This document shows positions 1 to 9,663 of a DNA stretch of 64,000 nucleotides, in pieces (position 1 is the stretch's first letter; each line of letters begins with the position of its first letter). The notes beneath the pieces were generated by a model. That model saw only the letters and a program-made list of their open reading frames with translations. It had not been told where the DNA came from and ran no database searches. Both the position numbers and the translations under genes were made by a program. The DNA is from Marinobacter halotolerans (GTDB lineage: Bacteria > Pseudomonadota > Gammaproteobacteria > Pseudomonadales > Oleiphilaceae), in assembly GCF_008795985.1 (NCBI RefSeq), contig NZ_VMHP01000002.1:434001-498000 (forward strand), in the 5' to 3' direction.

Positions 1-414
1 GTGAGCTTCCTTCGAGCCTCCCAGGAGCTGCTGCTGGTGGTCTGTGACGAACCCACCTCGATTACCGATGCTTACGCACTCATCAAGCTGATGAACCGCG
101 ATTACGGCACCAACCGTTTCCGAATTCTGGCCAATCAGGTTCGCAACGAACAGGAAGGGCGCCACCTGTTCGAGAAACTGACCCGCGTGACCGAGCGGTT
201 CCTTGATGTAGCGCTACAATATGTTGGTATGGTGCCCTATGACGAAGCGGTCAAGAAAGCCGTCCAGCGGCAAAAAGCGGTTCTGGATGCCTACCCCCGG
301 GCCAAGGCATCACTGGCGATCAAGGCGCTTGCCGAGAAGGTTGACCACTGGCCGCTACCGTCCTCCCCGAGAGGCCATCTGGAATTCTTTGTGGAGCGGC
401 TCGTCGAAGTCTGA
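1..414 (+). CDS. fleN: Flagellar number regulator FleN/FlhG, C-terminal part (gene cut by window edge)
   Basis: This is the last 137 codons of a MinD/ParA-type ATPase. The reading frame is open to the window edge, so the first codon here (GTG) is not the real start and the Walker A region lies outside. Visible parts fit the family: a strand-loop ending in a DEPT sequence near residue 17, the ILANQVRNEQEG segment near 42-53, and a VGMVPYDEAVKKAV stretch near 75-88 typical of the late fold. FleN antagonises the flagellar master regulator FleQ and limits flagellar number in polarly flagellated gammaproteobacteria; that role is family knowledge. It lies 30 nt upstream of fliA, the usual order in pseudomonad-type flagellar clusters. 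Confidence 0.9.
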   Translation: MSFLRASQELLLVVCDEPTSITDAYALIKLMNRDYGTNRFRILANQVRNEQEGRHLFEKLTRVTERFLDVALQYVGMVPYDEAVKKAVQRQKAVLDAYPRAKASLAIKALAEKVDHWPLPSSPRGHLEFFVERLVEV

Positions 415-444
415 TTTTGGTCCTGTCACCGAGTAACTGGATAC

Positions 445-1179
445 ATGACATTGGCGAAAGAACTTGGAATCTACAAGAGAACCGGAAACGGCGGCCCTTC
501 AGCGCTTGTTGAGGAGCACGCACCTCTGGTCAAGAAAATTGCCCTTCACCTGATGGCCCGTCTGCCTCCCTCGGTTCAACTGGAAGATCTGATGCAGGCC
601 GGCATGATGGGTCTGCTGGAAGCCTCCCAGCGATATACGTCTACCAAGGGCGCCACCTTTGAGACCTACGCCGGCATTCGCATCCGTGGTGCCATGGTGG
701 ACGAGATCCGCAAAGGCGACTGGGTTCCCCGTTCGGTCCACCGTAATGCCCGCCGTATTTCCAGTGCCATCAAGGTTGTCGAGGACCGTCTAGGTCGCGA
801 AGCCCAGGACTGGGAAGTGGCGGAAGAGATGGGGCTTGATATTAATGACTATTACGCCGGGCTGAGTGATGCCAACAGCGGACGACTTTTTAGTCTTGAT
901 GAGCTCAATGAATCCGGCGACCTGCCGATAGACGAACAGAACGTGGGCGATAACCCGCTTGAAGGTCTGGCTTCGGCGAAATTCAAATCCAGCCTGGCGG
1001 GCGCGATTGATGATCTGCCTGAACGCGAGAAACTGGTGTTGAGCCTGTATTACCAGGAAGAGCTCAACCTTAAAGAAATTGGTGCGGTACTCGGTGTAAG
1101 CGAAAGCCGCGTCAGCCAGATCCACAGCCAGGCGGCGTTACGCTTGCGCGGGCGGCTCGCAGACTGGCATCAGAAATAA
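445..1179 (+). CDS. fliA: Flagellar sigma factor sigma-28 (FliA)
   Basis: This 244-residue protein is the usual length for FliA, the RNA polymerase sigma factor for late flagellar and chemotaxis genes. Region 2 is visible as the GAMVDEIRKGDWVPRSV segment (about residues 83-97). Region 4 ends with a helix-turn-helix, LNLKEIGAVLGVSESRVSQ, which reads the -35 element. It follows fleN by 30 nt and precedes cheY by 98 nt. Its likely targets in this window are two GCCGATAA-containing promoters, at 7351-7377 and 35460-35486. FliA is normally held inactive by FlgM, which is not encoded here. Confidence 0.97.
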   Translation: MTLAKELGIYKRTGNGGPSALVEEHAPLVKKIALHLMARLPPSVQLEDLMQAGMMGLLEASQRYTSTKGATFETYAGIRIRGAMVDEIRKGDWVPRSVHRNARRISSAIKVVEDRLGREAQDWEVAEEMGLDINDYYAGLSDANSGRLFSLDELNESGDLPIDEQNVGDNPLEGLASAKFKSSLAGAIDDLPEREKLVLSLYYQEELNLKEIGAVLGVSESRVSQIHSQAALRLRGRLADWHQK

Positions 1180-1277
1180 TGCTTTACATAAAGTAGCGGC
1201 TTTCATAAACCGTGGCCTGCTAGACTGTCGGCCAACCGCCGAATATGAATTCCGGGCATTGCTAACTGGAGGTCCCA

Positions 1278-1661
1278 TTGGACAAAAACATGAAAATCCT
1301 GATCGTGGATGATTTCTCAACCATGCGACGGATCATCAAAAATCTGCTGAGAGATCTCGGTTTTAGTAACACCGATGAGGCAGATGATGGCAACACAGCT
1401 CTGCCGATGCTTCGAAGCGGCAAGTATGACTTTCTGGTGACGGACTGGAACATGCCCGGCATGTCAGGGCTGGACCTTCTTAAAGAGGTCCGGGCTGATG
1501 ATGACCTGAAGACTCTGCCCGTGTTGATGGTAACTGCGGAAGCCAAGCGTGATCAGATCGTGGCGGCGGCGCAGGCCGGTGTGAATGGTTACGTGGTAAA
1601 ACCGTTCACCGCAGCCGTTCTGAAGGAAAAGATCGAGAAGATCTTCGAACGGATCCAGTAA
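1278..1661 (+). CDS. cheY: Chemotaxis response regulator CheY
   Basis: Single receiver domain of 127 residues. The acidic pair D11-D12, phospho-acceptor D56 in the VTDWNMPG loop, the Thr in VTAEAK and the Lys in YVVKPF complete the active site. Phospho-CheY binds the FliM switch to change motor rotation. I chose the TTG at 1278 because GGAGG at 1268-1272 is 5 nt away; the in-frame ATG at 1290 would be 17 nt from it. A start at 1290 would shorten the protein by four residues without touching the fold. First gene of the cheY-cheZ-cheA-cheB-motC-motD run. I could not find a convincing sigma-28 promoter in the 98 nt upstream. Confidence 0.96.
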   Translation: MDKNMKILIVDDFSTMRRIIKNLLRDLGFSNTDEADDGNTALPMLRSGKYDFLVTDWNMPGMSGLDLLKEVRADDDLKTLPVLMVTAEAKRDQIVAAAQAGVNGYVVKPFTAAVLKEKIEKIFERIQ

Positions 1662-1680
1662 CCAGAGGTCGGATGGCTCT

Positions 1681-2475
1681 ATGAGCAAGCAAGAGACGGA
1701 CGGTCAGGGGCTGGAGCCGGAGGCCAAGGCAAAACTTCAAAGCCAGGCTGAACAACTGCTCGAACAGGTAAACGCAGGTGATTATACCGCCGCCATGACG
1801 GTGATTAACGATCTGACCGAGGTTAGGGATCAGAGCCTTTACCGCGAAGTGGGCCGGCTGACCCGGAGCCTGCACGAGGCCATACGGAATTTCCAGATTG
1901 ACCCGCGCAATGCCGAGCAGTCTGAGGCGCTGTCCAAAATGACTGACGCGTCTGACCGGCTTGAATACGTGGTGCAGATGACCAGCAAAGCGGCGAATCG
2001 CACCATGGACCTGGTGGAAGATGCGATGCCCAGGGCCAGTGCCATGCGCGATGAGGCGGCGGAATTACGGGATGAGTGGCAGCGATTGCGCCGCCGGGAA
2101 ATGAAGCCGGCGGAATTCCGGGCCCTGTACAAACGGATCGACAGTTTTTTTGTAACCCTGAATGTCGACGCCAGCGCCACCTATGACAACCTGTCGGAAA
2201 TACTGCTGGCCCAGGACTTCCAGGACCTCACCGGCCAGGTTATTCAAAAGGTAACGGCGCTGGTAAAAGAGGTGGAAGAGCACTTGCTGAGCCTGGTGGT
2301 AATGGCCAGCCACGTTGACCAGATAACCGGGACGGTTTACGAACCCGGTCCAGATCAACGTGAGCCGGAATCGGCCGAGAAGGGCGTTGGCCCGCAGATC
2401 AAAGCGGACGAGCGGGAAGACGTAATGTCTGGGCAGGACGACGTAGACGATCTACTGTCCAGCCTTGGTTTTTGA
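1681..2475 (+). CDS. cheZ: CheY-phosphate phosphatase CheZ
   Basis: The 264-residue product has the CheZ signature AQDFQDLTGQ (about residues 178-187), in which the Asp and Gln insert into the CheY active site and speed dephosphorylation. The central part is predicted long helical hairpin. The acidic linker ends in the tail DDVDDLLSSLGF, the amphipathic C-terminal peptide that docks CheZ onto CheY in the family. It starts 19 nt after cheY and ends 15 nt before cheA. The tail resembles three repeats inside the CheA linker (see findings). Confidence 0.95.
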   Translation: MSKQETDGQGLEPEAKAKLQSQAEQLLEQVNAGDYTAAMTVINDLTEVRDQSLYREVGRLTRSLHEAIRNFQIDPRNAEQSEALSKMTDASDRLEYVVQMTSKAANRTMDLVEDAMPRASAMRDEAAELRDEWQRLRRREMKPAEFRALYKRIDSFFVTLNVDASATYDNLSEILLAQDFQDLTGQVIQKVTALVKEVEEHLLSLVVMASHVDQITGTVYEPGPDQREPESAEKGVGPQIKADEREDVMSGQDDVDDLLSSLGF

Positions 2476-2490
2476 GTAAGAGGATAGCGC

Positions 2491-4587
2491 ATGGCGTTGG
2501 ATGCTGATGAAGAGATTCTGCAGGACTTCCTGGTCGAAGCCGGCGAGATTCTCGAGAAACTGTCGGAAGAGCTGGTAGAGCTTGAGCGCCGCCCTGACGA
2601 CAGTGATTTGCTGAACGCCATCTTTCGCGGCTTCCATACCGTCAAAGGCGGGGCCGGCTTTCTTCAGCTTGACGCGCTGGTGAACTGCTGTCATTCAGCG
2701 GAAAACGTGTTTGACACTCTCAGGAACCACAAGCGCAAAGTGGATTCGGACCTGATGGACGTGGTGCTTGAAGCACTGGACCACGTCAATTCAATGTTCG
2801 AGCAGGTGCGGCAACAGGAAGAACCCACCCCGGCACCGGAAGAGCTGATCAAGGCTCTGGATCGGCTTGCCGTGCCCGCCAGCGAAGACGAAGCCAAAGC
2901 CGGGCCTTCCGACGCTGCGTCAGCCGCGGAGCAGGATGATGGCGAAAGCGAAGACGGCGGAGACATCACCGACGACGAATTCGAGCAGCTTCTTGACGCG
3001 CTGGAAGACGAGAAAAAGGAAACCGCCAGCAACAGCTCGGACGGGGATGAAATTTCCGACGATGAATTCGAGAGCCTGCTGGACGAACTGCACGGCAAGG
3101 GTCAATTCTCCGGCCCACCGGCGGTGGAAAAGCCAGCGGCCAGTGCCCCTGATTCCGGCACGTCATCATCCTCACAGCAAAGTGGCGACCCCGACCTGAT
3201 CAGCGACGACGAGTTCGAGCGCCTGCTTGATGATCTGCATGGCAAGGGTGGCAGTCCCACGGACGGCGCCGCGGCGAAACCTGCAGACAAGCCCGGCGAG
3301 CCTGCCCGGAAGTCGGAGCCAAAGCCGGCATCCAGGGCTGAACAAAAATCCGAACCAAAATCCGAGCCGAAGAAAGAACCGACCACTGCGGCCCCCGCTA
3401 TGCCTGCGAAGGACGCGGCAGCGCCGGTGGCGGAAACCTCGGTACGGGTGGACACCAAGCGCCTGGACGACATCATGAACATGGTGGGCGAACTGGTTCT
3501 GGTGCGTAATCGTTTGCAACGTCTCGGCAGTGAGAGCGAAGACGAACACATGCACAAGGCTGTATCCAACCTGGATGTGGTCACCACCGACCTGCAGTCT
3601 GCGGTTATGGCCACCCGTATGCAGCCGATCAAGAAAGTGTTCGGCCGCTTCCCGCGGGTTGTCCGTGACCTTGCCCGTAGCCTCAAGAAAGAAATCAATC
3701 TGGAGATGCACGGCGAGGAGACCGATCTCGACAAGAATCTGGTGGAGGCGCTGTCCGATCCTCTGGTTCACCTGGTGCGCAATTCCGTGGATCACGGCAT
3801 CGAAGCGCCGGATGTCCGCGAGAAAGCCGGCAAACCCAGGCAGGGCAATGTGGTGCTGTCAGCAGAGCAGGAAGGCGACCACATTCTGCTGTCGATCAGC
3901 GACGACGGTGCTGGCATGGATCCCAACGTGCTAAGGCGCAAGGCGGTTGAAAAAGGCATTTACGATCAGGACGCGGCGGATCGCCTCACCAACACCGAAT
4001 GTTTCAACCTGATTTTTGCAGCGGGCTTTTCCACCAAGGATCAGATCTCCGACGTGTCGGGCCGTGGTGTGGGCATGGATGTGGTCAAGACCAAAATCAG
4101 CCAGTTGAATGGCCAGATTGCGGTGGAGTCCGAAATGGGCAAGGGCTCGCGGATTCTGATCAAGGTGCCGCTGACGCTCGCCATTATGCCAACGCTGATG
4201 ATCAAGCTGGGTGAGCAGTCATTCGCGCTGCCGCTGGTCAACGTGGTGGAGATTTTCCACCTTGATCTGACCAAGAAGAATATTGTCGACGGCCGTGAGT
4301 GTATTGTTGTCCGAGACAAGGTGTTCCCCCTGTTCCATATCAAGCGCTGGCTGGTCCGCAATGGCGGTGAGCCGGAGCCCGATAACGCCCATGTGGTGAT
4401 TGTGGCCATGGGTACACGCCGAGTCGGCTTCGTGGTGGATCAACTGGTCGGCCAGGAAGAGGTTGTCATCAAGCCCCTGGGTCGGGCGCTTCAGGGCACC
4501 CCGGGAATGGCCGGGGCGACGATCACTGGCGACGGTCGCATCGCACTTATTATTGACGTTCCGAGTCTGCTCCAGCACTACGGTTAG
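2491..4587 (+). CDS. cheA: Chemotaxis histidine kinase CheA
   Basis: 698 residues. Order of domains: N-terminal HPt (P1) with phosphorylatable H49 in FRGFHTVKGGAGF; a long acidic, Pro/Ala/Lys-rich linker from about 115 to 325; dimerisation domain P3 from about 326 (VDTKRLDDIMNMVGELV); ATPase domain P4 with N box HLVRNSVDHGIE near 427-438, G1 box DDGAGMD and G2 box GRGVGMDVVKTK; and a C-terminal CheW-like P5 domain. I cannot recognise a folded P2 domain. The linker instead carries three copies of a short acidic motif (I-T/S-DDEFExLLDxL) at residues 159-172, 188-204 and 237-253. The kinase phosphorylates CheY and CheB under receptor control through CheW. Confidence 0.97.
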   Translation: MALDADEEILQDFLVEAGEILEKLSEELVELERRPDDSDLLNAIFRGFHTVKGGAGFLQLDALVNCCHSAENVFDTLRNHKRKVDSDLMDVVLEALDHVNSMFEQVRQQEEPTPAPEELIKALDRLAVPASEDEAKAGPSDAASAAEQDDGESEDGGDITDDEFEQLLDALEDEKKETASNSSDGDEISDDEFESLLDELHGKGQFSGPPAVEKPAASAPDSGTSSSSQQSGDPDLISDDEFERLLDDLHGKGGSPTDGAAAKPADKPGEPARKSEPKPASRAEQKSEPKSEPKKEPTTAAPAMPAKDAAAPVAETSVRVDTKRLDDIMNMVGELVLVRNRLQRLGSESEDEHMHKAVSNLDVVTTDLQSAVMATRMQPIKKVFGRFPRVVRDLARSLKKEINLEMHGEETDLDKNLVEALSDPLVHLVRNSVDHGIEAPDVREKAGKPRQGNVVLSAEQEGDHILLSISDDGAGMDPNVLRRKAVEKGIYDQDAADRLTNTECFNLIFAAGFSTKDQISDVSGRGVGMDVVKTKISQLNGQIAVESEMGKGSRILIKVPLTLAIMPTLMIKLGEQSFALPLVNVVEIFHLDLTKKNIVDGRECIVVRDKVFPLFHIKRWLVRNGGEPEPDNAHVVIVAMGTRRVGFVVDQLVGQEEVVIKPLGRALQGTPGMAGATITGDGRIALIIDVPSLLQHYG

Positions 4588-4614
4588 CAATATGCCCGGA
4601 CATAGGAGAAATGG

Positions 4615-5748
4615 ATGACGGTTTCTGTCCTGGTCGTTGACGATTCAGGGTTTTTCCGCAAGCGACTGACGGAAATCCTTACGGTATCGGGCCAGATCAA
4701 GGTAGTGGGTGTGGCAACCAACGGCCGTGAAGGCGTTGAAATGGCCGAAAAGCTCCGCCCCGACGTCATCACCATGGATTACGAGATGCCGGTGATGGAC
4801 GGCATTTCGGCGGTGCGGGAAATCATGGCCCGGCGGCCGGTCCCTGTGTTGATGTTCTCCTCCCTCACCTATGAGGGTGCCCGCGTCACCCTGGATGCGT
4901 TGGAAGCCGGGGCCGTGGATTTTCTGCCGAAAAACTTCGAAGAAATTGCCCGGGACTCAAGCCAGCTCCAGAAGATACTGATCGACCGGATTCTTGATGT
5001 GGCGGGCAGCCGTCCTGGTGCAAAGGCACCGTCGGCCGAGAAATCTCCGGCCAGCCCCGCCGCGCCATCTCCCCGAACTGATCGACCTGTCAGGCCTCGC
5101 ACCCCGGTTGCACCGCCGCCGGTGAAGCCTGCGCAACCCGAAGCGCCTCGTCCGGGTGCGCGCCGCGGGGCGGCAAAAAGATACAGCGTGGTGGCCATTG
5201 GCACCTCCACCGGTGGGCCCGTGGCTCTGCAACGGGTTCTGACGGGCCTGCCGGCGTCTTTCCCGGCGCCGCTTCTGCTGATCCAGCATATGCCCGCGAG
5301 TTTTACGCCGGCTTTTGCCGAGCGCCTGAACCGGTTGTGCCAGATTGAAGTGCGTCAGGCAGAAGACGGCGATCTGTTGAAGCCGGGGCTGGCATTGCTT
5401 GCGCCCGGCGGCAAACAGATGATTGTGGAAAACCGTGGAGGCCAGGGACGCGTCAGAATTCTGCCAGGAGACGATCGCCTGCACTACCGGCCCTGTGTGG
5501 ATGTCACCTTCGGGTCACTGGCCCGGGGCTTTCCTGGAAAAACACTGGGCGTGATCCTGACCGGCATGGGCGCGGATGGCAAAGAGGGCTGCCGCCTGAT
5601 GAAGCAGAGCGGTTCGGATGTCTGGTCCCAGGATGAAAAGTCCTCGGTCATCTACGGCATGCCCATGGCGGTGGCCAAAGCGGGTCTGACCGACGAAGTT
5701 CTGTCCCTTGACGATATATGTCCCCGGCTTGTGGAAGGGGTCTGCTGA
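4615..5748 (+). CDS. cheB: Chemoreceptor glutamate methylesterase CheB
   Basis: 377 residues. Receiver domain at 1-120 with phospho-acceptor D55 (ITMDYEMP), a proline-rich linker (about 140-185), then the methylesterase domain with catalytic Ser in AIGTSTGGP (Ser about 198), His in LLIQHMP and Asp in GVILTGMGADG. It demethylates or deamidates receptor glutamates to reset adaptation. No cheR methyltransferase is in the window. The stop codon overlaps the motC start (TGATG), so the two genes are probably translationally coupled. Confidence 0.96.
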   Translation: MTVSVLVVDDSGFFRKRLTEILTVSGQIKVVGVATNGREGVEMAEKLRPDVITMDYEMPVMDGISAVREIMARRPVPVLMFSSLTYEGARVTLDALEAGAVDFLPKNFEEIARDSSQLQKILIDRILDVAGSRPGAKAPSAEKSPASPAAPSPRTDRPVRPRTPVAPPPVKPAQPEAPRPGARRGAAKRYSVVAIGTSTGGPVALQRVLTGLPASFPAPLLLIQHMPASFTPAFAERLNRLCQIEVRQAEDGDLLKPGLALLAPGGKQMIVENRGGQGRVRILPGDDRLHYRPCVDVTFGSLARGFPGKTLGVILTGMGADGKEGCRLMKQSGSDVWSQDEKSSVIYGMPMAVAKAGLTDEVLSLDDICPRLVEGVC

Positions 5749-6488
5749 TGGACATTCTCAGCCTGCTGGGGATCATTCTCGCCTTTGTGGCGATCCTGGG
5801 TGGCAATCTGCTGGAAGGCGGCGCCCTCAGTTCTCTGTTTAACGGGCCGGCGGCACTGATTGTGGTTGGCGGCACACTGGCGGCGACGATTCTGCAGACC
5901 TCCTGGCCGTTGCTCAAACGTGCCGTAAGACAGGTTCGCTGGGTGTTTTTCCCGCCCTACATCAGCCTGGAAGACGGCATTGGCAAGGTCATCGACTGGA
6001 GCGTGAAAGCCCGCAAGCAGGGCCTTCTGGGGCTGGAAGGGCTGGCCGAGAAAGAACCGGAGCGTTTTGCGCGAAAGGGCTTGCAACTGCTGGTGGACGG
6101 TTCCGAAGCGGAAACCATCCGCTCGATCATGGAAGTGGAGCTTGAATCCCGGGAACAACGGGATCTGGAGTCGGCCCGTGTATTCGAGGCCATGGGTGGT
6201 TACTCGCCCACCATTGGTATTATCGGGGCGGTAATGGGGCTGATCCAGGTGATGACCAACCTTGAAGATCCCGAGTCTCTGGGCAGCGGCATTGCCACGG
6301 CTTTTGTCGCGACCATTTACGGCGTGGCTCTGGCCAACCTGCTTTTTTTCCCCGTGGCCAACAAGCTCCGGGGAATACTCCGGGAGCGAACCCGTTACGA
6401 AGACATGATGATCGATGGCATTATCGCCATTGCCGAAGGCGAGAACCCGAAATCCATCGAGCTCCGGCTGAAGGGCTTTTTACAGTGA
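5748..6488 (+). CDS. motC: Flagellar motor stator subunit MotC (MotA family)
   Basis: 246 residues starting at the ATG that overlaps the cheB stop. It begins with a membrane segment (LLGIILAFVAILGG), has a second hydrophobic stretch near 30-50, a cytoplasmic region of about 100 residues, and two further membrane spans around the YSPTIGIIGAVMGLI and AFVATIYGVALANLLFF segments. This is the MotA/PomA layout, and the family forms the ion-conducting stator with MotB/MotD. Pseudomonads carry motCD directly after cheAB in addition to motAB elsewhere, so this is assigned to the MotC branch by position. The coupled ion cannot be told from the sequence alone. Confidence 0.92.
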   Translation: MDILSLLGIILAFVAILGGNLLEGGALSSLFNGPAALIVVGGTLAATILQTSWPLLKRAVRQVRWVFFPPYISLEDGIGKVIDWSVKARKQGLLGLEGLAEKEPERFARKGLQLLVDGSEAETIRSIMEVELESREQRDLESARVFEAMGGYSPTIGIIGAVMGLIQVMTNLEDPESLGSGIATAFVATIYGVALANLLFFPVANKLRGILRERTRYEDMMIDGIIAIAEGENPKSIELRLKGFLQ

Positions 6489-7270
6489 TCCGGCGTCGCA
6501 GAATCCAGGATGACGACCTGCACAACAAGGAACGCTGGCTGATTTCCTATGCGGACTTCATAACGCTGCTGTTCGCTTTTTTTGTGGTGATGTACTCGGT
6601 GTCCTCGGTGAATGAGGGCAAATACAAGGTGTTGTCGGAAACCCTCACTGGCGTTTTTAACGCCCCCCAGAGATCGCTACAGCCTATCGAGGTGGGCCAG
6701 AATCCGCCGGCGGCCGGTATCGGATCGGGAGAGGATGTCATCCAGCCCGCGGTGACTGAAGCGCCCCGTAATCCGGATATGGACGAGGCCGGTCGTACCG
6801 AGGCCCTGCGGACGATGGCAGACAGACTCGCGCTGGAGTTTGATGAGTTGATCAACCAGGGCGTGGTGACCGTTGAATCCAACGAAGCCTGGCTGGAGCT
6901 GAGTCTTCGCAACAGTCTGCTGTTTGGCAGTGGCGATGCCGAACCCCACTACGACGCGTTCGAGGTGATCGAGACCATCGCCTCGGTTCTGGAAAACCGG
7001 GACAACGCCATCCGGGTGGAAGGCTTCACGGATAACCAGCCAATTCAGACCAACGCCTTCCCCTCCAACTGGGAGTTGTCGGCGGCCAGGGCCGCGGCGG
7101 TTGTCCGGATGATGTCGATGGAAGGCATAGATCCGGCACGCATGGCAGCGGTGGGATACGGCGAACACCAGCCAGTCGCCCGTAACGACACGGAAGAGGG
7201 ACGCCGCCGGAACCGCCGCGTCGTGCTTCTGATCTCCCGCGACGCCAGCATTCGTGGTGCGCTGAGATAG
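6485..7270 (+). CDS. motD: Flagellar motor stator subunit MotD (MotB family)
   Basis: 261 residues, GTG start overlapping the motC stop by 4 nt. The N-terminus carries the single membrane helix with the conserved channel Asp in WLISYADFITLLFAFFVVM. A plug/linker region follows, then an OmpA-like peptidoglycan-binding domain (VEGFTDNQPI near 178-187; NWELSAARA near 194-202; GYGEHQPVA). It anchors the stator to the cell wall. It is the last gene of the che-mot run: a 158-nt gap with a separate sigma-28-type promoter follows. Confidence 0.93.
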   Translation: MIRRRRIQDDDLHNKERWLISYADFITLLFAFFVVMYSVSSVNEGKYKVLSETLTGVFNAPQRSLQPIEVGQNPPAAGIGSGEDVIQPAVTEAPRNPDMDEAGRTEALRTMADRLALEFDELINQGVVTVESNEAWLELSLRNSLLFGSGDAEPHYDAFEVIETIASVLENRDNAIRVEGFTDNQPIQTNAFPSNWELSAARAAAVVRMMSMEGIDPARMAAVGYGEHQPVARNDTEEGRRRNRRVVLLISRDASIRGALR

Positions 7271-7350
7271 CCGCTGATGCACGAGTTGGCACAATATCTG
7301 TATTTACCCTCCGTAAAACCCTGTAGTGGCAATTGCTTGCCGAAAAATCT

Positions 7351-7377
7351 TCAAGTTGGGCGGATGACAGCCGATAA
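7351..7377 (+). promoter_or_regulatory. Sigma-28 (FliA) promoter for the parA/cheW module
   Basis: TCAAGTTG at 7351-7358, 11 nt, then GCCGATAA at 7370-7377. The flagellar sigma consensus is TAAAGTTT-N11-GCCGATAA, so the -10 part matches fully and the -35 part at 6 of 8 positions. It sits in the motD-parA gap, 51 nt before the GTG at 7429. FliA itself is encoded at 445-1179. Confidence 0.8.
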
Positions 7378-8197
7378 TTCTTTGTATGTTCCGGTTGTTC
7401 CGGAGCGAATCATTCCGGGGAGTAGACTGTGCGGATCTGGGCTGTAGCCAATCAGAAAGGTGGTGTGGGTAAAACAACTTCTGTGGTCGCACTGGGCGGA
7501 CTGCTGGCCGAGCGTGGTAAACGGGTACTGGTGGTCGATCTTGATCCCCACGGGTCCCTGACCAGCTGGTTCGGCCACGACCCCGACACCATCAGCCACA
7601 GTGTGTTTGATCTGTTCCAGTATCAGGGCAAGGTGCCGGAAGGCCTGCCTGCACAACTCATCACTGACACCAGTTGCGAGGGCCTGTCCCTGTTGCCGGC
7701 CAGCACGGCGCTGGCAACACTGGAGCGGAAGATGGTGGGCGTTGAGGGAATGGGGCTGATCATATCCCGCGCGCTGGCCCAGCTGTGGGATGACTTTGAC
7801 TATGTATTGCTGGACAACACGCCGTCGCTTGGCGTGCTGATGGTGAATGCGCTGGCAGCGGCACAGCACCTGATTATTCCGGTGCAGACCGAGTTCCTCG
7901 CGATCAAGGGTCTTGAGAGAATGCTCCATACCCTTGAGATGATCATGCGTTCCCAGAAAAATCCGCTGTCCTATACCATTGTGCCGACACTTTTTGACCG
8001 TCGGACTCAGGCCTCGATGAAAAGTCTGAATCAGCTTCGCAAGAGCTATCCGGACAGTCTCTGGCGTTTTGCCATTCCTGTGGATACCCGATTCCGCGAT
8101 GCCAGCCAGGCGGGAGTTACGCCGTCTGCCTTTGACTCCGAAACCCATGGAGTGCGCGCGTACGCCCGCCTGCTTAATGATCTGACGGAGGCGGCCA

Positions 8198-8977
<780 letters not shown>

Positions 8978-9008
8978 TCCGATTGATTGCCGGCAGCGCC
9001 CTGCGCTA

Positions 9009-9037
9009 CTGGCACGGTTTGTGCCCTGAACTATAGT
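9009..9037 (+). promoter_or_regulatory. Candidate promoter for cheW, sigma-70 or sigma-54 type, overlapping a small palindrome
   Basis: Two readings overlap. CTGGCA (9009-9014), 17 nt, TATAGT (9032-9037) fits a sigma-70 promoter with 4/6 and 5/6 matches. TGGCACG-N4-GTGC (9010-9024) has the GG-N10-GC core of a sigma-54 promoter, with one mismatch to TGGCACG-N4-TTGC. The same bases form GGCAC-ggttt-GTGCC, a short hairpin. The site is 69-97 nt before the cheW start. Confidence 0.4.
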
Positions 9038-9105
9038 AATGGGCGCTGATGATGTTTTTTTGACGATCAGGTTGCCCGCCGGGCAGCCGTACAGGAGAGA
9101 AGGTT

Positions 9106-9594
9106 ATGGCATCCGCGAGCGGACAACAGAATCAGGCTCATGATGATCAGGTACTGCAGTACGTGACCTTCAGGCTGGATGATGAAACCTACGGCATTGA
9201 CGTAATGCAGATCCAGGAAGTGTTGCGGTACACCGAGATTGCCCCCGTGCCTGGTGCGCCGGATTACGTGCTTGGCATTATCAATCTGCGGGGCAATGTT
9301 GTAACGGTTATCGATACCCGGCGGCGCTTCGGGCTGGCAGACGCCGAAGTGACGGATTCCACACGCATCGTGGTGATGGAATCGTCCAACCAGGTCATGG
9401 GTATTCTGGTGGATTCAGTGGCCGAGGTGGTTTACCTCAAGGCCAGTGAGATCGAGACCGCACCGAACGTGGGTAACGAGGAAAGTGCCAAGTTCATCCA
9501 GGGTGTGTGTAACAAGAACGGCGAACTGATCATTCTGGTTGAGTTCGACAAGATGCTGTCAGACCACGAGTGGGCTGAAATTTCCGGACTGTAA
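9106..9594 (+). CDS. cheW: Chemotaxis coupling protein CheW
   Basis: 162 residues spanning one CheW domain: YVTFRLDDETYGIDVMQIQEV at about 17-37, PGAPDYVLGIINLRGNVVTVIDTR near 48-71, and MGILVDSVAEVV near 98-109. It bridges receptors and CheA P5 in the array. The ATG is preceded by AGGAGAGAAGG. A 128-nt gap with a possible promoter separates it from the PE-repeat adaptor upstream. This makes two CheW-domain proteins in a row, as in pseudomonads. Confidence 0.95.
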   Translation: MASASGQQNQAHDDQVLQYVTFRLDDETYGIDVMQIQEVLRYTEIAPVPGAPDYVLGIINLRGNVVTVIDTRRRFGLADAEVTDSTRIVVMESSNQVMGILVDSVAEVVYLKASEIETAPNVGNEESAKFIQGVCNKNGELIILVEFDKMLSDHEWAEISGL

Positions 9595-9663
9595 GAAGGG
9601 CCTGAGGGCCTGACCAGACCGAAGATGGACGTCCCCGTGGTTCCACAAACGAGGACGTTCGTA

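Noticed and set aside
1180..1277. Sigma-28 promoter before cheY
   Set aside because: TAAAGT at 1189-1194 and GCCGAATA at 1238-1245 are both present but far from the required spacing.
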